DNA of 12,070 bases. Origin: Euperipatoides rowelli (Eukaryota > Onychophora > Udeonychophora > Euonychophora > Peripatopsidae). The notes beneath the pieces are model-generated. The model was given only the letters and a program-made list of their open reading frames with translations, had not been told where the DNA came from and did not search any database. Below are positions 1 to 8,014 of this stretch, one piece after another (within the stretch, counting starts at the first letter, position 1; every line of letters begins with the position of its first letter). A program made the translations under genes and the position numbers. The stretch is taken from the NCBI GenBank assembly GCA_003024985.2, contig PXIH01S0016205.1. One strand, written 5' to 3'.

Positions 1-13
1 TACCGGTATACTG

Positions 14-39
14 TATATATATATATATATATATATATA
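14..39. repeat. (TA)n microsatellite
   Basis: An uninterrupted TA run of 26 bp, preceded by TATACTG and followed directly by TAGGCCTAC. The same flanking words recur elsewhere in the window, so this is a local simple repeat in a TA-rich background. Confidence 0.95.
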
Positions 40-528
40 GGCCTACAGTACAAACTACAAGAACCAAACACCTCCCTTTGATTCCCTGTTATCTGTTATA
101 ATGTTACCTGTTATGAGAACCCTAATGCTCATAAGTCTTGTTACTGTACACCTCAGAGAAAGCAGAAAATAGCAGTATTAAAAAATATGAAAGTCATGTA
201 TATAAATACTTGGTGTATAGATTAATACATAATAGCCTACATAATTTATGATGTTATAGTTATTTAATTATTTTTAAGTCTCATATTTGGATCACTTGAG
301 ACGTACCCTTTAATTGCAATTATTTAATGAAATATATTTATTTATCTATCTAAAAATATAATCATTACAATAAATAATAATATAATATTTTATATCAATA
401 TTTATGAAGTTCTTTTAGGACAAATCAGGAGGGAGAGAAAAGAATTAAACTGCTGCACGGAATATCTTTGGTTTGTAAATATTTATTTTTTCAGTACCGT
501 ATATAAAAAACAGCTGCATACACTATGA
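40..528. other. AT-rich non-coding stretch
   Basis: No open frame of note and no recognisable repeat family. The only structure I can point to is a 6-bp inverted repeat, GTCTCA at 278-283 and TGAGAC at 297-302, too short to interpret. The rest is AT-rich sequence with short A and T runs. Confidence 0.7.
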
Positions 529-611
529 TAGCCAAGCGGTCTTCTGCTTGACTAACGTATGGTAAATACTACTTACATTGGAAAAGCCCCATGGTGGGCT
601 AAACATAGGGC
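529..611 (+). repeat. 83-bp direct repeat, copy 1
   Basis: This copy matches 1217-1299 with one substitution (C versus T in TAAATAC/TTACTTA) over 83 bp and no gaps. It begins TAGCCAAGCGG, which fits the tRNA-type A-box pattern, and contains AGCCCCATGGTGGGCT, a 5-bp-arm inverted repeat. I find no B box, so a tRNA-derived SINE is only a possibility. Homology stops where the ~72-bp tandem array begins in this copy. Confidence 0.9.
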
Positions 612-814
612 AGCTGGCTCCTTTCAAGGTTTAAAGTTGTTCCATGAGCCACTCCCCTCTGAGGTGAAGACTAATCATGGGGGAGGTGGCTCCGTCAAAG
701 TTTAATAGTTTGTTCCGAAAGCCACTCCCCCAAGCAAAGACATAATGCATAGGGGAGCTGACTCTCGTCCAGGTTTGTACCGAAAGCCACTTCCCCCAAG
801 CGATGACAGATGAT
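604..814 (+). repeat. Three-unit ~72-bp tandem array with inverted repeats
   Basis: Three diverged units at about 604-675, 676-747 and 748-814. Each starts with CAT(A)GGG and holds a GAGCTGGCT/GGTGGCT-like word, a short AT-rich middle, then an AGCCACTCCCC-like word. In unit 2 the left arm GGGGGAGGTGGCT pairs with the right arm AGCCACTCCCCC with one bulge, and unit 3 ends with AGCCACTTCCCCC. The array is much more GC-rich than its surroundings. No coding potential is seen; the family is unknown to me. Confidence 0.8.
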
Positions 815-1216
815 TAATAAAACTTAAGCCTTTATGGCAGAAATATTACACCTATTCTAATTACACAACTTGCATAATTAGATAATTAGCATTAGTCGTG
901 CATTCAGGAAGGTAGAGTCGTTTAAGATGCATTTACTAATTAAAGTAAGCACGTCATAAACTAAACTAAGAATATTCTGAAAGCACCAACTAATGCGTAC
1001 AGTCGATAATTAAACATTAAATACTTCATACAGTTCATAATATCCTTGATATAGTATGATGTGTGTTATTTTAGGATAGTGCTAGGTTTTATTTACGGGA
1101 TGGGTATACTTTTGCCAGTATAAGAGAATTTAATCTTATTCATGCTAACCCATTATTCTGTAATAAAATTAGTTGCTTTTATAAATGTTTTATTTAGCCT
1201 ATAAAGTTTAGCCTAG
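815..1216. other. AT-rich spacer between the 83-bp repeats
   Basis: No gene and no clear repeat family. It contains AT-rich sequence with several TAATTA words and ends with TTTAGCCTAG just before the second 83-bp repeat. Confidence 0.6.
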
Positions 1217-1299
1217 TAGCCAAGCGGTCTTCTGCTTGACTAACGTATGGTAAATATTACTTACATTGGAAAAGCCCCATGGTGGGCTAAACATAGGGC
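1217..1299 (+). repeat. 83-bp direct repeat, copy 2
   Basis: Same orientation as the copy at 529-611, offset 688 bp, 82 of 83 positions identical. This copy runs straight into unrelated sequence (TAAACTAC...) and not into the ~72-bp array, so the two copies share only the 83-bp core. Neither flank shows an obvious target-site duplication. Confidence 0.9.
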
Positions 1300-1478
1300 T
1301 AAACTACTTCATAAATAAACTATCTATTTAGTCTTTTTTTTTTTTGACTAGCAGAGAAGTTTAAAAGCTTTATTTTATTAGTTCATTTATATAATTAACA
1401 GGGATAGAGTTTTAAAGTTCATAAATTTAATTTGTATATAATACTATGTGAAGCACTGTATATGTTTTTCTTTGTTCC
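1300..1478. other. AT-rich spacer with a T homopolymer
   Basis: Non-coding AT-rich sequence with a T homopolymer of about 12 near 1334-1345 bracketed by AGTC and GACT. Nothing else is recognised. Confidence 0.6.
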
Positions 1479-1543
1479 TTAACCTTCGAGCGGTCGCGGT
1501 CAAAATTTTAACATGAGCGGTCGCGGGTCGTAATTTTTACGAC
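1479..1543 (+). repeat. CpG-rich patch, possible single end of a TTAA-type DNA transposon
   Basis: The patch starts with TTAA followed by CCTTCGAGCGGTCGCGG. The 12-mer GAGCGGTCGCGG occurs twice, at 1488 and 1515, 27 bp apart. The patch closes with GTCGTAA-TTT-TTACGAC (1527-1543), a perfect 7-bp-arm hairpin. Terminal TTAA followed by C runs with subterminal repeats is typical of piggyBac-type elements, but the opposite end is not found here, so this is inference from one end only. Confidence 0.35.
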
Positions 1544-2110
1544 TCCTAGAATAGGCCTACTCTGTATAAAAGTTTCCAAATATGTGTAATAATGAAATGA
1601 TTACACATATTTATATTCTAATTCATGTCAGGAATTTAATTATATAAAGAAAAGAAAATTCTAACAAACAGATTTTTTTTTTTGTGATTATAATTCTAAT
1701 ATCGGCATTCATTAAAATCTTGTAGGCCTATATACTGTAGGCTTTGTTCAAATAATACATCAATTGTTCTATATTGCAAAATCTATAACAGATAGAAAAA
1801 AATTTAATTATTATTTTTTGTTCTATTTATTGTCAAGAATTTTATGGTATAAAGAAAAAAAATTCTGAAGCTTATGTGAAGATGAATAGCTAATTAATCC
1901 CCACCTCTTGTATCTATAAAAACAAAATACTGTAGGTATAGATCTAACAGTTTACTGATAACTTTGTTTAAAAAAAACTGCACAGACCACCTAGAGAATC
2001 AAATTCATTTCATTCATAAAACATGTTGACCAGTTAAAATACTGCGTTAAAATGAAAAACAACTCCAAACATAAATTATATTCGCTAATATACTGTGTAA
2101 TATAAACGGT
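1544..2110. other. AT-rich non-coding stretch with a diverged short duplication
   Basis: No gene is seen. A ~37-bp segment at 1626-1662 (TGTCAGGAATTT... TATAAAGAAAA) reappears diverged at 1831-1866, offset 205 bp. Downstream of each copy, CTTGTA, ATACTGTAGG and CTTTGTT words follow in the same order, hinting at an old ~200-bp duplication with indels. TAGGCCTA words occur near 1552 and 1723. Confidence 0.5.
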
Positions 2111-2116
2111 ATATAT

Positions 2117-2188
2117 ACACACACACACACACACATACAGTATATACTTAAAATATATACTGTATATACAGTATATAAATTTATATAC
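2117..2188. repeat. (AC)n microsatellite and TA-rich palindromes
   Basis: An AC run at 2117-2135 is followed by two overlapping perfect palindromes: 24 bp at 2154-2177 (arms TATATACTGTAT) and 18 bp at 2171-2188 (GTATATAAATTTATATAC). These could extrude cruciforms and also mark a likely unstable or rearrangement-prone site just upstream of the BEL/Pao element. Confidence 0.85.
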
Positions 2189-2228
2189 AGTATATTAAAA
2201 GCCAAATCCGGGAAATATTAAGCAGAAT

Positions 2229-2285
2229 ATATAGCCCGGCGGGCACCGGGTGTTAAGGCTGAAATCCGTGCACTTCCCGGGCAAT
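2229..2285. other. Short GC-rich segment left of the 5' LTR homology
   Basis: An isolated GC-rich stretch with GCCCGG at 2234-2239 and CCGGGC at 2277-2282 as inverted arms, plus CCGGG at 2246-2250. It occupies the place where the start of the BEL/Pao 5' LTR should be, but it does not match the first 92 bp of the 3' LTR (8408-8499). It does contain TGTT at 2251, as LTRs of this family often start, so a diverged or replaced LTR start is possible. Confidence 0.4.
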
Positions 2286-2392
2286 ATGGTTGTAAGTATC
2301 TAGTAGTTGTTTAAACTCATTTAATAGAAAATGTTTTCCTTATTATCTTTTAGTTAAGCATATGTGTAATGCAATTAGTTTGAAACAAAACA
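2286..2392 (+). repeat. Partial 5' LTR of the BEL/Pao element
   Basis: These 107 bp match 8500-8603 at roughly 95 percent with one 3-nt gap. Both copies start ATGGTTGTAAG and end AAACAAAACA, after which they diverge completely: the left goes into the primer-binding site, the right into LINE sequence. The terminal CA at 2391-2392 is thus the LTR 3' end. The upstream part of this LTR is missing or replaced. A faint resemblance between 2201-2237 and 8449-8480 (both with a CCCG/CCGGG-AAATAT word) may be a remnant. Confidence 0.9.
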
Positions 2393-2395
2393 TAA

Positions 2396-2413
2396 TGGTC
2401 CTTCGAAGCGGAT
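2396..2413 (+). other. BEL/Pao primer-binding site, tRNA-Tyr-like
   Basis: TGGTCCTTCGAAGCGGAT begins 3 nt after the LTR terminal CA. Its complement reads ...CTTCGAAGGACCA. Eukaryotic tRNA-Tyr starts CCTTCGA, so its acceptor 3' strand is TCGAAGG plus A and CCA. The first 11 bases match exactly and two of the next few differ. This anchors the LTR/internal boundary. The tRNA identity is from general knowledge, not a search. Confidence 0.75.
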
Positions 2414-2547
2414 TTGTGTGAACTAGCGATTGCTATATTTGGTTGTGAATTGCAATTGACTCAACAATTCATCAAGCGTATTTGCAACCGTTGTAAAATA
2501 TATGGTATAGATCTATCATTATCGGTTCCATTTTTTTACCGTTCTAA

Positions 2548-3245
2548 AATCAATTTATCAACAAAATCAATGCTATTTCAAGTGGAAATTTGCAGCCATT
2601 TTGAAAGCAATTTATCATGTGTTTATCGTAACTACGAGTGTTGAATCCTTGCAAAAGCATCATCTGGTGTTAGGATATTTATCATTTGCCTACATATTTA
2701 TAAATTTTCTATATTATTTGTAAATCTGTGTATTATTACAATTTTGAGTAGCCTACTACTAGTGAAATCAATTTATCAACAAAATCAATGCTATTTCAAG
2801 TGGAAATTTTCAGTTATTTGAAAGCAATTTATCATGTGTTTATCGTAACAACTACGAGTGTTGAATTCTTGCAAAAGCATCATCTGGTGTTAGGATATTA
2901 TCATTTGCCTACATATTTATAAATTTTCTATATTATTTGTAAATATGTGCATTATTACAATTTTGAGTAGCCTACTAGTAAAATCAATTTATCAACAAAA
3001 TCAAAGCTATTTCAAGTGGAAATTTGCAGCCATTTTGAAAGCAATTTATCATGTGTTTATCAGAACAACTACGAGTGTTGAATCCTTACAAAAGCATCAT
3101 CTGGTGTTAGGATATTTATCATTTGCCTACATATTTATAAATTACCTATATTTGTAAATTGTGCATTACAATTTTGAGTAGCCTACTGGTAAAATCAATT
3201 TATTCTCAAAATCAAAGCTATTATGAGTGGAAATTTGCAGCCATT
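2548..3245 (+). repeat. ~216-bp tandem repeat, 3.3 copies, in the BEL/Pao leader
   Basis: Units start with AAATCAATTTAT at 2548, 2765, 2981 and 3192, giving lengths of 217, 216 and 211 bp and a partial fourth copy of about 55 bp. Shared landmarks in each full unit are CAAGTGGAAATTT, ATCATGTGTTTATC, ACTACGAGTGTTGAAT, CATCATCTGGTGTTAGG and TTGAGTAGCCTACT. Copies differ by scattered substitutions and small indels. Short open frames at 2414-2644 and 2945-3157 are read through these repeats and have no conserved frame between units, so they are not genes. The array sits between the primer-binding site and gag. Confidence 0.95.
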
Positions 3246-3424
3246 TTTGAGGTCAATTACACTTAGCCTATGTGAAGTTTGGTGATTGTTGCAACACCAT
3301 TTAAAATGGTGCCATTCGATTTGAGTGCAATTGGAAGGCCAATTGACCCATAAAAAATTATATACATCACTGGCTCCAATCAAACATGAATGAACAGTAA
3401 CTAAATAGGCAGTGTCAGGTGGTG
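3246..3424 (+). other. Remainder of the BEL/Pao leader
   Basis: Non-coding sequence between the tandem repeat and gag. It holds two short palindromes: CACCATTT-A-AAATGGTG at 3295-3311 and CAATTGG-AAGG-CCAATTG at 3328-3345. In a leader RNA these could fold as hairpins; any packaging or dimerisation role is speculation. Confidence 0.5.
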
Positions 3425-4489
3425 ATGGGTAAGATAAAGAGAGTTCAGGATTTCCTTAACAGGTGCAGAGCAGATCTGACTTCTGTTAAGAGACAGGTAA
3501 TAGAAATAGGCTATGGGCCAAGCGTTTGGAGGCTTATTGGCTAGAACTTTGTCAGACACAGGACAAGATCGAACAGCTTTGTAGTGACAAGGAAGTGGAC
3601 CAAGAAATAAAGGAAAAAGAGCAATCACAGATTGAAGACTTGAGTGTGTTGCCACCCCTGGTGCTGGGAGGGAGCCACACGTACACTGGCAGCACAAGAA
3701 CAGACACTGCAGTGACACGGGTGAAATTACCAACCATAGACTTGCTGCGTTTTCTGACAGCTACCAACAGTGGACTAGTTATCAAGACTTATTTGTCTCA
3801 CTTGTTCATAACAACAATCAACTTACACCTGTCCAGAAGCTATTTTACCTCAAAAGTTCGTTGGATGGAGAAGCAAAGGGACTTCTGAATGCCTTTTCCA
3901 GCACCGATGATAATTATAGTGAAGCCTGGGGAGTGTTAATTAAACGGTATCAAAACAAAAGGGTAATAGTTAATGCCCATATTTCCGCTTTAATGAATCT
4001 CAAGCCAGTTGTAGGAGACTTGCCTGGAACGTTGAAAAAACTATTGGATTCCACAGTAGAAAACATCAGGGCTTTGAGCATACAGGGAGAAGCCGTGCAG
4101 CTCTGGAATTCACTGCTTGTACATTTAACTACATCCAAGCTGGAGACCAGGCAATATCTACGTTTGAGCAACTGCAAGACTTCCTGGAATTGAGATGCCG
4201 TGCGCTGGAAGCGGCCAACCATCCAAGGCAAACCAATCCATCAGCCAAAACAACCTCTTAACCAAGACATGTTGCTGGCTACCATGCCGTTACAGAGCTG
4301 TGAGATATGCAAACAGCAACATGCTATCTACAAGTGTGACGAGTTCATGAAAAAAGTGTAGTCGATAGAATAAACTTTGCAAAATCAAAATTGCTTAGCT
4401 TCAACTGTCTCAGACCTGGACATTCTGCTCAGGCTTGCAAATCGTCATTTTGCAAGTGTAGCAAGCGCCGCAATACCCTGCTCCACTGA
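3425..4489 (+). pseudogene. gag: BEL/Pao Gag, frameshifted, with zinc knuckle
   Basis: Gag would form the particle shell and bind the RNA genome. The first ATG with any plausible continuation is 3425 (frame stops by about 3541). A second frame holds a charged, coiled-coil-like stretch (DQEIKEKEQSQIEDL) and a basic-hydrophobic segment VKLPTIDLLRF near 3722. After a frameshift around 3755-3765 the sequence reads on as QWTSYQDLFVSLVHNNNQL and YLKSSLDGEAKGLL, then NYSEAWGVLIKRYQN, the pattern of BEL-type Gag. Another shift near 4150 leads to FEQLQDFLELRCRALEA. The nucleocapsid end shows NCLRPGHSAQAC, in which the first Cys of the CX2CX4HX4C knuckle is Ser, and a second Cys motif followed by RNTLLH, ending in TGA at 4487-4489. 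Several breaks make it non-functional. Confidence 0.85.
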
Positions 4490-4528
4490 GAGTCGGCCAT
4501 CACATCCAATAGACAGGAACCAGCAGCC

Positions 4529-5090
4529 ATGGCGGTCGCTATTGATAATGTATTGACTTATGTGGGAGGAGTCCGTTCTGAGGCCCACGTCTTACTGGCT
4601 ACCGCTCTCATCCGGGTGAGAGACAATACAGGAGGTTATCAGCAGTGCAGAGCCTTTCTGGACTCTGGGTCACTAGCATCCTTTGTGACTGAAAATTGTA
4701 TGCAACGGCTAAGACTGCAACGTCATTATTCAAATACATCCATAAGGGCTTTGGGTCAATTAAACAGCACCACGTCGCGAGGAGCTGTGGCATGCCATTT
4801 CACTAGCTCTGACCAAACACATATTTACTTGATAGAGGCATTAGTACTCCCAAAAAAAAACTGGTCTGCTTCCACAACGTGTTCAAAATCCCTTCTCCTG
4901 GAGTCACCTAAAGGAGCTTGACCTGGCTGATCCAGTATTTTTTCGACCAGGGAAGTGAACATTTTGCTTGGAGCAGACATCTATGCCAAACTCACTCTCT
5001 GGAAAACGCAAGAGACCAGCAGGCACACTAACAGCCCAGCAGACCACATTGGGTTAGATCCTGTCTGGCATCGTACAGCAAACTCGTCTT
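4529..5090 (+). pseudogene. BEL/Pao aspartic protease domain, broken
   Basis: Retroviral-type aspartic protease that would process the polyprotein. An open frame from the ATG at 4529 to 4921 reads HVLLATALIRVRD and then CRAFLDSGSLASFV, where DSG is the catalytic triad (about codon 46). The frame is lost near 4850, where a run of nine A precedes the break. A second frame continues with SWSHLKELDLADPVFF and, after another shift near 4950, VNILLGADIYAKLTLW, the family's downstream ILLGAD signature. The following segment reads AQQTTLG-stop-ILSG: the stop is TAG at 5055-5057, where this family has Trp (TGG). The usual GWIL-type linker to RT is thus interrupted by a single-base nonsense change. Confidence 0.85.
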
Positions 5091-5923
5091 CTTGGAGGTG
5101 ATTTTGCATCACGTCACATTGGACCTGGATGGACAGCTACACAGGTTCTGGGAAATAGAGGAACTACCTGGCATGAAGACACTGTGTATGGAGGAACAGC
5201 TCTGTGAAGCGCATTTTCAGGAAACACATTCAAGAGATGAAACTGGACGATTCAGTCCGGGTGCCGTTCAACCCAAATGTCACTCAGGAATTGGGAGAAA
5301 GTACTCAGGGCTGTGGATCGCTTGAGGCACATGGAGGGAAGGTTCGGGCGGCAGCCACAGCTCTATCTGCAATATCGTGAATTCATGCAAGAATACATCA
5401 AGTTGGGACACATGTCTAACTAGCAACTAAAATAGCTCTTGCGTTCCATACTATATACCCCACCACACAGTTCGTTTGAAAGAAAGCACCACCACAGAAC
5501 TCCGTGTGGTGTTTGACACCTCAAGCAAAACCACTACAGGGGTATCTCTCAATGAAAAATTATTGGCAGGACCAACTGTACAAGATGGTTTATTGGCAAT
5601 AGTGCTTCAATTCCGAATATACCATTAGTATTTATGGCCGATTTAGCAAAGATATTTAGACAGATACGCATTCATCAAGATGATAGGCATAATCAGAGAA
5701 TCGTATAGAGAGACACAGAGAGAGACCCAATTGAGGAATACAAGTTAAATACAGTCACCTATGGCATTGCATTTGGAACATACCTGGCAACAAAAACATT
5801 GGGTGCACAGGTATTAAAATCAGACTTTTACGTCGATGACGTGTCAGGAGCGTTGATCATGGATGAGGCAGTCAAAACTCAGAAACAGCTAATCGGGTTA
5901 TTGTCTACAGGTGGTTTTGAGCT
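5091..5923 (+). pseudogene. pol: BEL/Pao reverse transcriptase, broken and internally deleted
   Basis: This would copy the element RNA into DNA. The RT linker begins with HRFWEIEELPG (about 5135) and CEAHFQETHSRDETGRF, then shifts frame to SVRVPFNPNVTQELGES and again to DRLRHMEGRFGR...EYIKLGHM. The fingers and palm read LRVVFDTSSKTTTGVSLNEK, LLAGPTVQDG, then after a short loss FMADLAKIFRQIRIHQDD, where D is the first catalytic Asp. A TAG at 5706-5708 replaces the expected Trp after RIV. The catalytic box DFYVDD is intact (YVDD at 5829-5840). Between LATKTL and DFYVDD only about 7 residues remain, roughly 20 fewer than expected, suggesting an in-frame-size deletion of ~60 nt near 5800. A one-base loss at about 5925 separates it from the next frame. 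Confidence 0.9.
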
Positions 5924-6856
5924 GTGAAGTGGACAGCAAACAACCCACAACTGCTAAGCCATCTTCCTTGTGAGCTTTGTGCCACTGAGGAATCCTTCGC
6001 ATTGGCATTCGATGCATCAGTGAAAACATTAGGACTGATCTGGCATCCTCATCAAGAACATTTTTCATTCCTAATTAAGCCTACAAAGGTGACAACAATA
6101 GCAAAATGCACTATTTTGTCAGTGACAGCCAAGCTATTTGATCCACTTGGCTGGCTGTCACCATTTATAAGACCAAAGCTGTTAATGCAAAGGTTGTGGC
6201 TGGTGGGGGTTTCATGGGATGATCCTCTTCCCCCTGAGATAGTCACTGAGTGGGTAGCTATACAGCAGGAGTTACCCAACCCGCAAAATATCAAAATTTC
6301 AAGACATTTGGGGATACAGGCATGGACTGACCAATTTGAACTACATGGCTTTTGTGACAGCTCGGAGGCTGCCTTTGCCGCTGTGGCCTATGTCAGGAGT
6401 CTCTTCTAATGGAAGTCACAACAAAATTGCTGTGCTCAAAGACAAAGGTGGCTCCCCTGAAACAATTATCACTAGACTAGAGCTGTGCGGGTTCACCTTC
6501 TTGCTCGCCTGTTGGCATCGATCATAAAGAACACAAAACTGGAGTTTTCGAGAGACTGTGCTTGGACAGACTCCACCATAGTCTTAGCAAGGTTGGCTGC
6601 CCCACCTCGCAAGTGGACATTTGTGGCCAACGTATCCCAGATTCAGGAGTTGGTCCCTCCGCAAAGCTGGAATCATGTGTCATCAGGCGAGAATCCTGCA
6701 GATTGTGCCTCAAGAGGACTGCTGGCGATGCAGTTGATCAACTTCTCATTTTGGTGGAGAGGGCCCTGTTGGCTCCTTCAGGATCCAGGCTCTTGGAAGT
6801 TAAGAGGGAACCCTGAAATGCTTGGGGATGCAATCATGGAAGTTCACACTCCCTAA
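5924..6856 (+). pseudogene. pol: BEL/Pao RT connection and RNase H region, one frameshift
   Basis: RNase H removes the RNA strand of the RNA-DNA hybrid. The frame from 5924 to 6409 starts with KWTANNPQLLSHLP, passes TLGLIWHPHQEHFSF, then AKLFDPLGWLSPF and LLMQRLWLVGVSWDDPLP, the strongly conserved BEL/Pao thumb/connection block, and ends with LHGFCDSSEAAFAAVAYVR, where the Asp (6356-6358) is the first RNase H catalytic residue. A break at 6405-6485 shifts the frame; KTKVAPLKQLSL is seen in between. The second frame, 6485-6856, carries LLARLLASI, AWTDSTIVLARL (Asp at 6569-6571), NVSQIQELVP, and the conserved WNHVSSGENPADCASRGL. This is the best preserved part of the element. Confidence 0.9.
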
Positions 6857-7139
6857 ATAGCACTGACTGCCACTGCATCTACAAATACTCTACCCATACT
6901 ACAGAAATATTCATCCCTCTCAACTTTATTGCATGTAACTGCCTATTGCTGTAGATTCATACACAAACTGCAGAGTGGAAAAATCTGAGCGGTCATTGGG
7001 CCCAATTCAACAAGGGGAACTAAACAATGTTCTCAATTATTGGATAAAAATCTTTCAACAGGAAAACTTCAGGGCAGAAATTTCACAACTGCAAAATCAT
7101 AAAACCCTGCCAGTTAATATTAAGGTAATGCGCTTGAAC
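6857..7139 (+). pseudogene. pol: BEL/Pao RNase H-integrase linker, broken
   Basis: Coding remains with several stops. A YSSLSTLLHVTAYCCRFIHK segment (about 6907-6965) matches the conserved YSS...L.VTA..RFI motif that precedes the integrase in BEL/Pao elements. Downstream ends in MRLNPFLD. There is no long open frame here, and the middle part is too diverged to align by eye. Confidence 0.7.
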
Positions 7140-7965
7140 CCATTCTTGGATTAAACTGGGGTGTTAAGAGTGGGAGGTAGATTTAAAAACTCTGCACTGC
7201 CATTTGATCGTCATTAGGTGTTATTACCTCAGCGATGCCACTTCACCTCATTATTGGTCAGGCATGAGCATTTAAAGAACCTGCATGGTGGCAAGCAATT
7301 ATTGTTGACCATAATCGGACATAGGTTTTGGATTTTTAATGGTCGTAATGTAGTGCGCTCAATGATTCAAAGTTGTGTCATTTGTCATCGACATAAGGCA
7401 CAAACAAGTCAACTCATGGCAAATCTGCTGGCTTGTCGCGTCCGGCTGGCAAGACCTTTTGTGCAAGTTGGAATAGACTATAAGGGTCCAATATACATCA
7501 GGGTATCCAGAATTTGGGGGAGCAAGGCAAAACAATCCTACAAAGCCTATATTGCCCTGTTGGTATGCATGGTGAATAAGGCCATCCACCTGGAACTTGT
7601 GATCAGCCTCACTACTGAAGCTTTAATAGCCACCCTCAGAGATTTATGGGAAAGGGAAAATCAAGTCACATTTATAGCGATTGTGCAACAAACTTTAGAG
7701 GAGCAGACTCATAGTTGCAACGCTTGTCATGTCAAACGACACACATAAATATCTCTCCTCGGATGGCATCTCCTGGAAATTCATTCCACCAGGTTCTCCT
7801 CACTTTGGTGGACTGTGGGAGGCCGTATAAAGGCCACCAAGGGTCTTCTGATGCGCGTGATGACATTCGAGGAGCTCTATACCTTACTGGTACAAATAGA
7901 GGCCTGTCTAAACTCCAGACCTCTATGTCCGCTCTCATCAGACCCCAATGACCTTGATTCCCTAA
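7140..7965 (+). pseudogene. pol: BEL/Pao integrase, frameshifted
   Basis: Integrase would insert the DNA copy into the genome. It begins with NPFLD-stop-TGVLRVGGRF (TAA at 7152-7154, TAG at 7215-7217). The open frame 7218-7748 carries the HHCC zinc finger: HEHLKNLHGG (His at 7269 and 7284) and CVICHRHK (Cys at 7374 and 7383). The core shows FVQVGIDYKGPI (first Asp, 7476-7478) and KAYIALLVCMVNKAIHLELV. Near 7650 the frame shifts to IYSDCATNFRGAD (second Asp, 7679-7681; Cys where Asn is usual), then to [16 protein letters not shown] with the catalytic-position Glu at 7819-7821, about 47 codons on. A further shift at about 7826 leads to [16 protein letters not shown] and [19 protein letters not shown]. 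All three catalytic residues survive though the frame does not. Confidence 0.9.
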
Positions 7966-8014
7966 CTCCATAGAATAACCATTGACCAAACCAGCTAAAG
8001 CTCAAATTGTTAAT

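Noticed and set aside
529-600. Possible tRNA gene suggested by TAGCCAAGCGG
   Set aside because: No B box, no acceptor stem pairing and no cloverleaf could be drawn; only the A-box-like word fits.
2414-3157. Short open frames of 76 and 70 codons in the tandem repeat region
   Set aside because: They are read through repeat units in a fashion not conserved between copies and resemble no protein family.
2548-3245. CRISPR-like array
   Set aside because: Units are ~216 bp, tandem without unique spacers, and in a eukaryotic retrotransposon context.
3401-4231. Antisense open frames opposite gag
   Set aside because: The + strand carries clear Gag motifs across the same bases; the antisense peptides have no recognisable domain.
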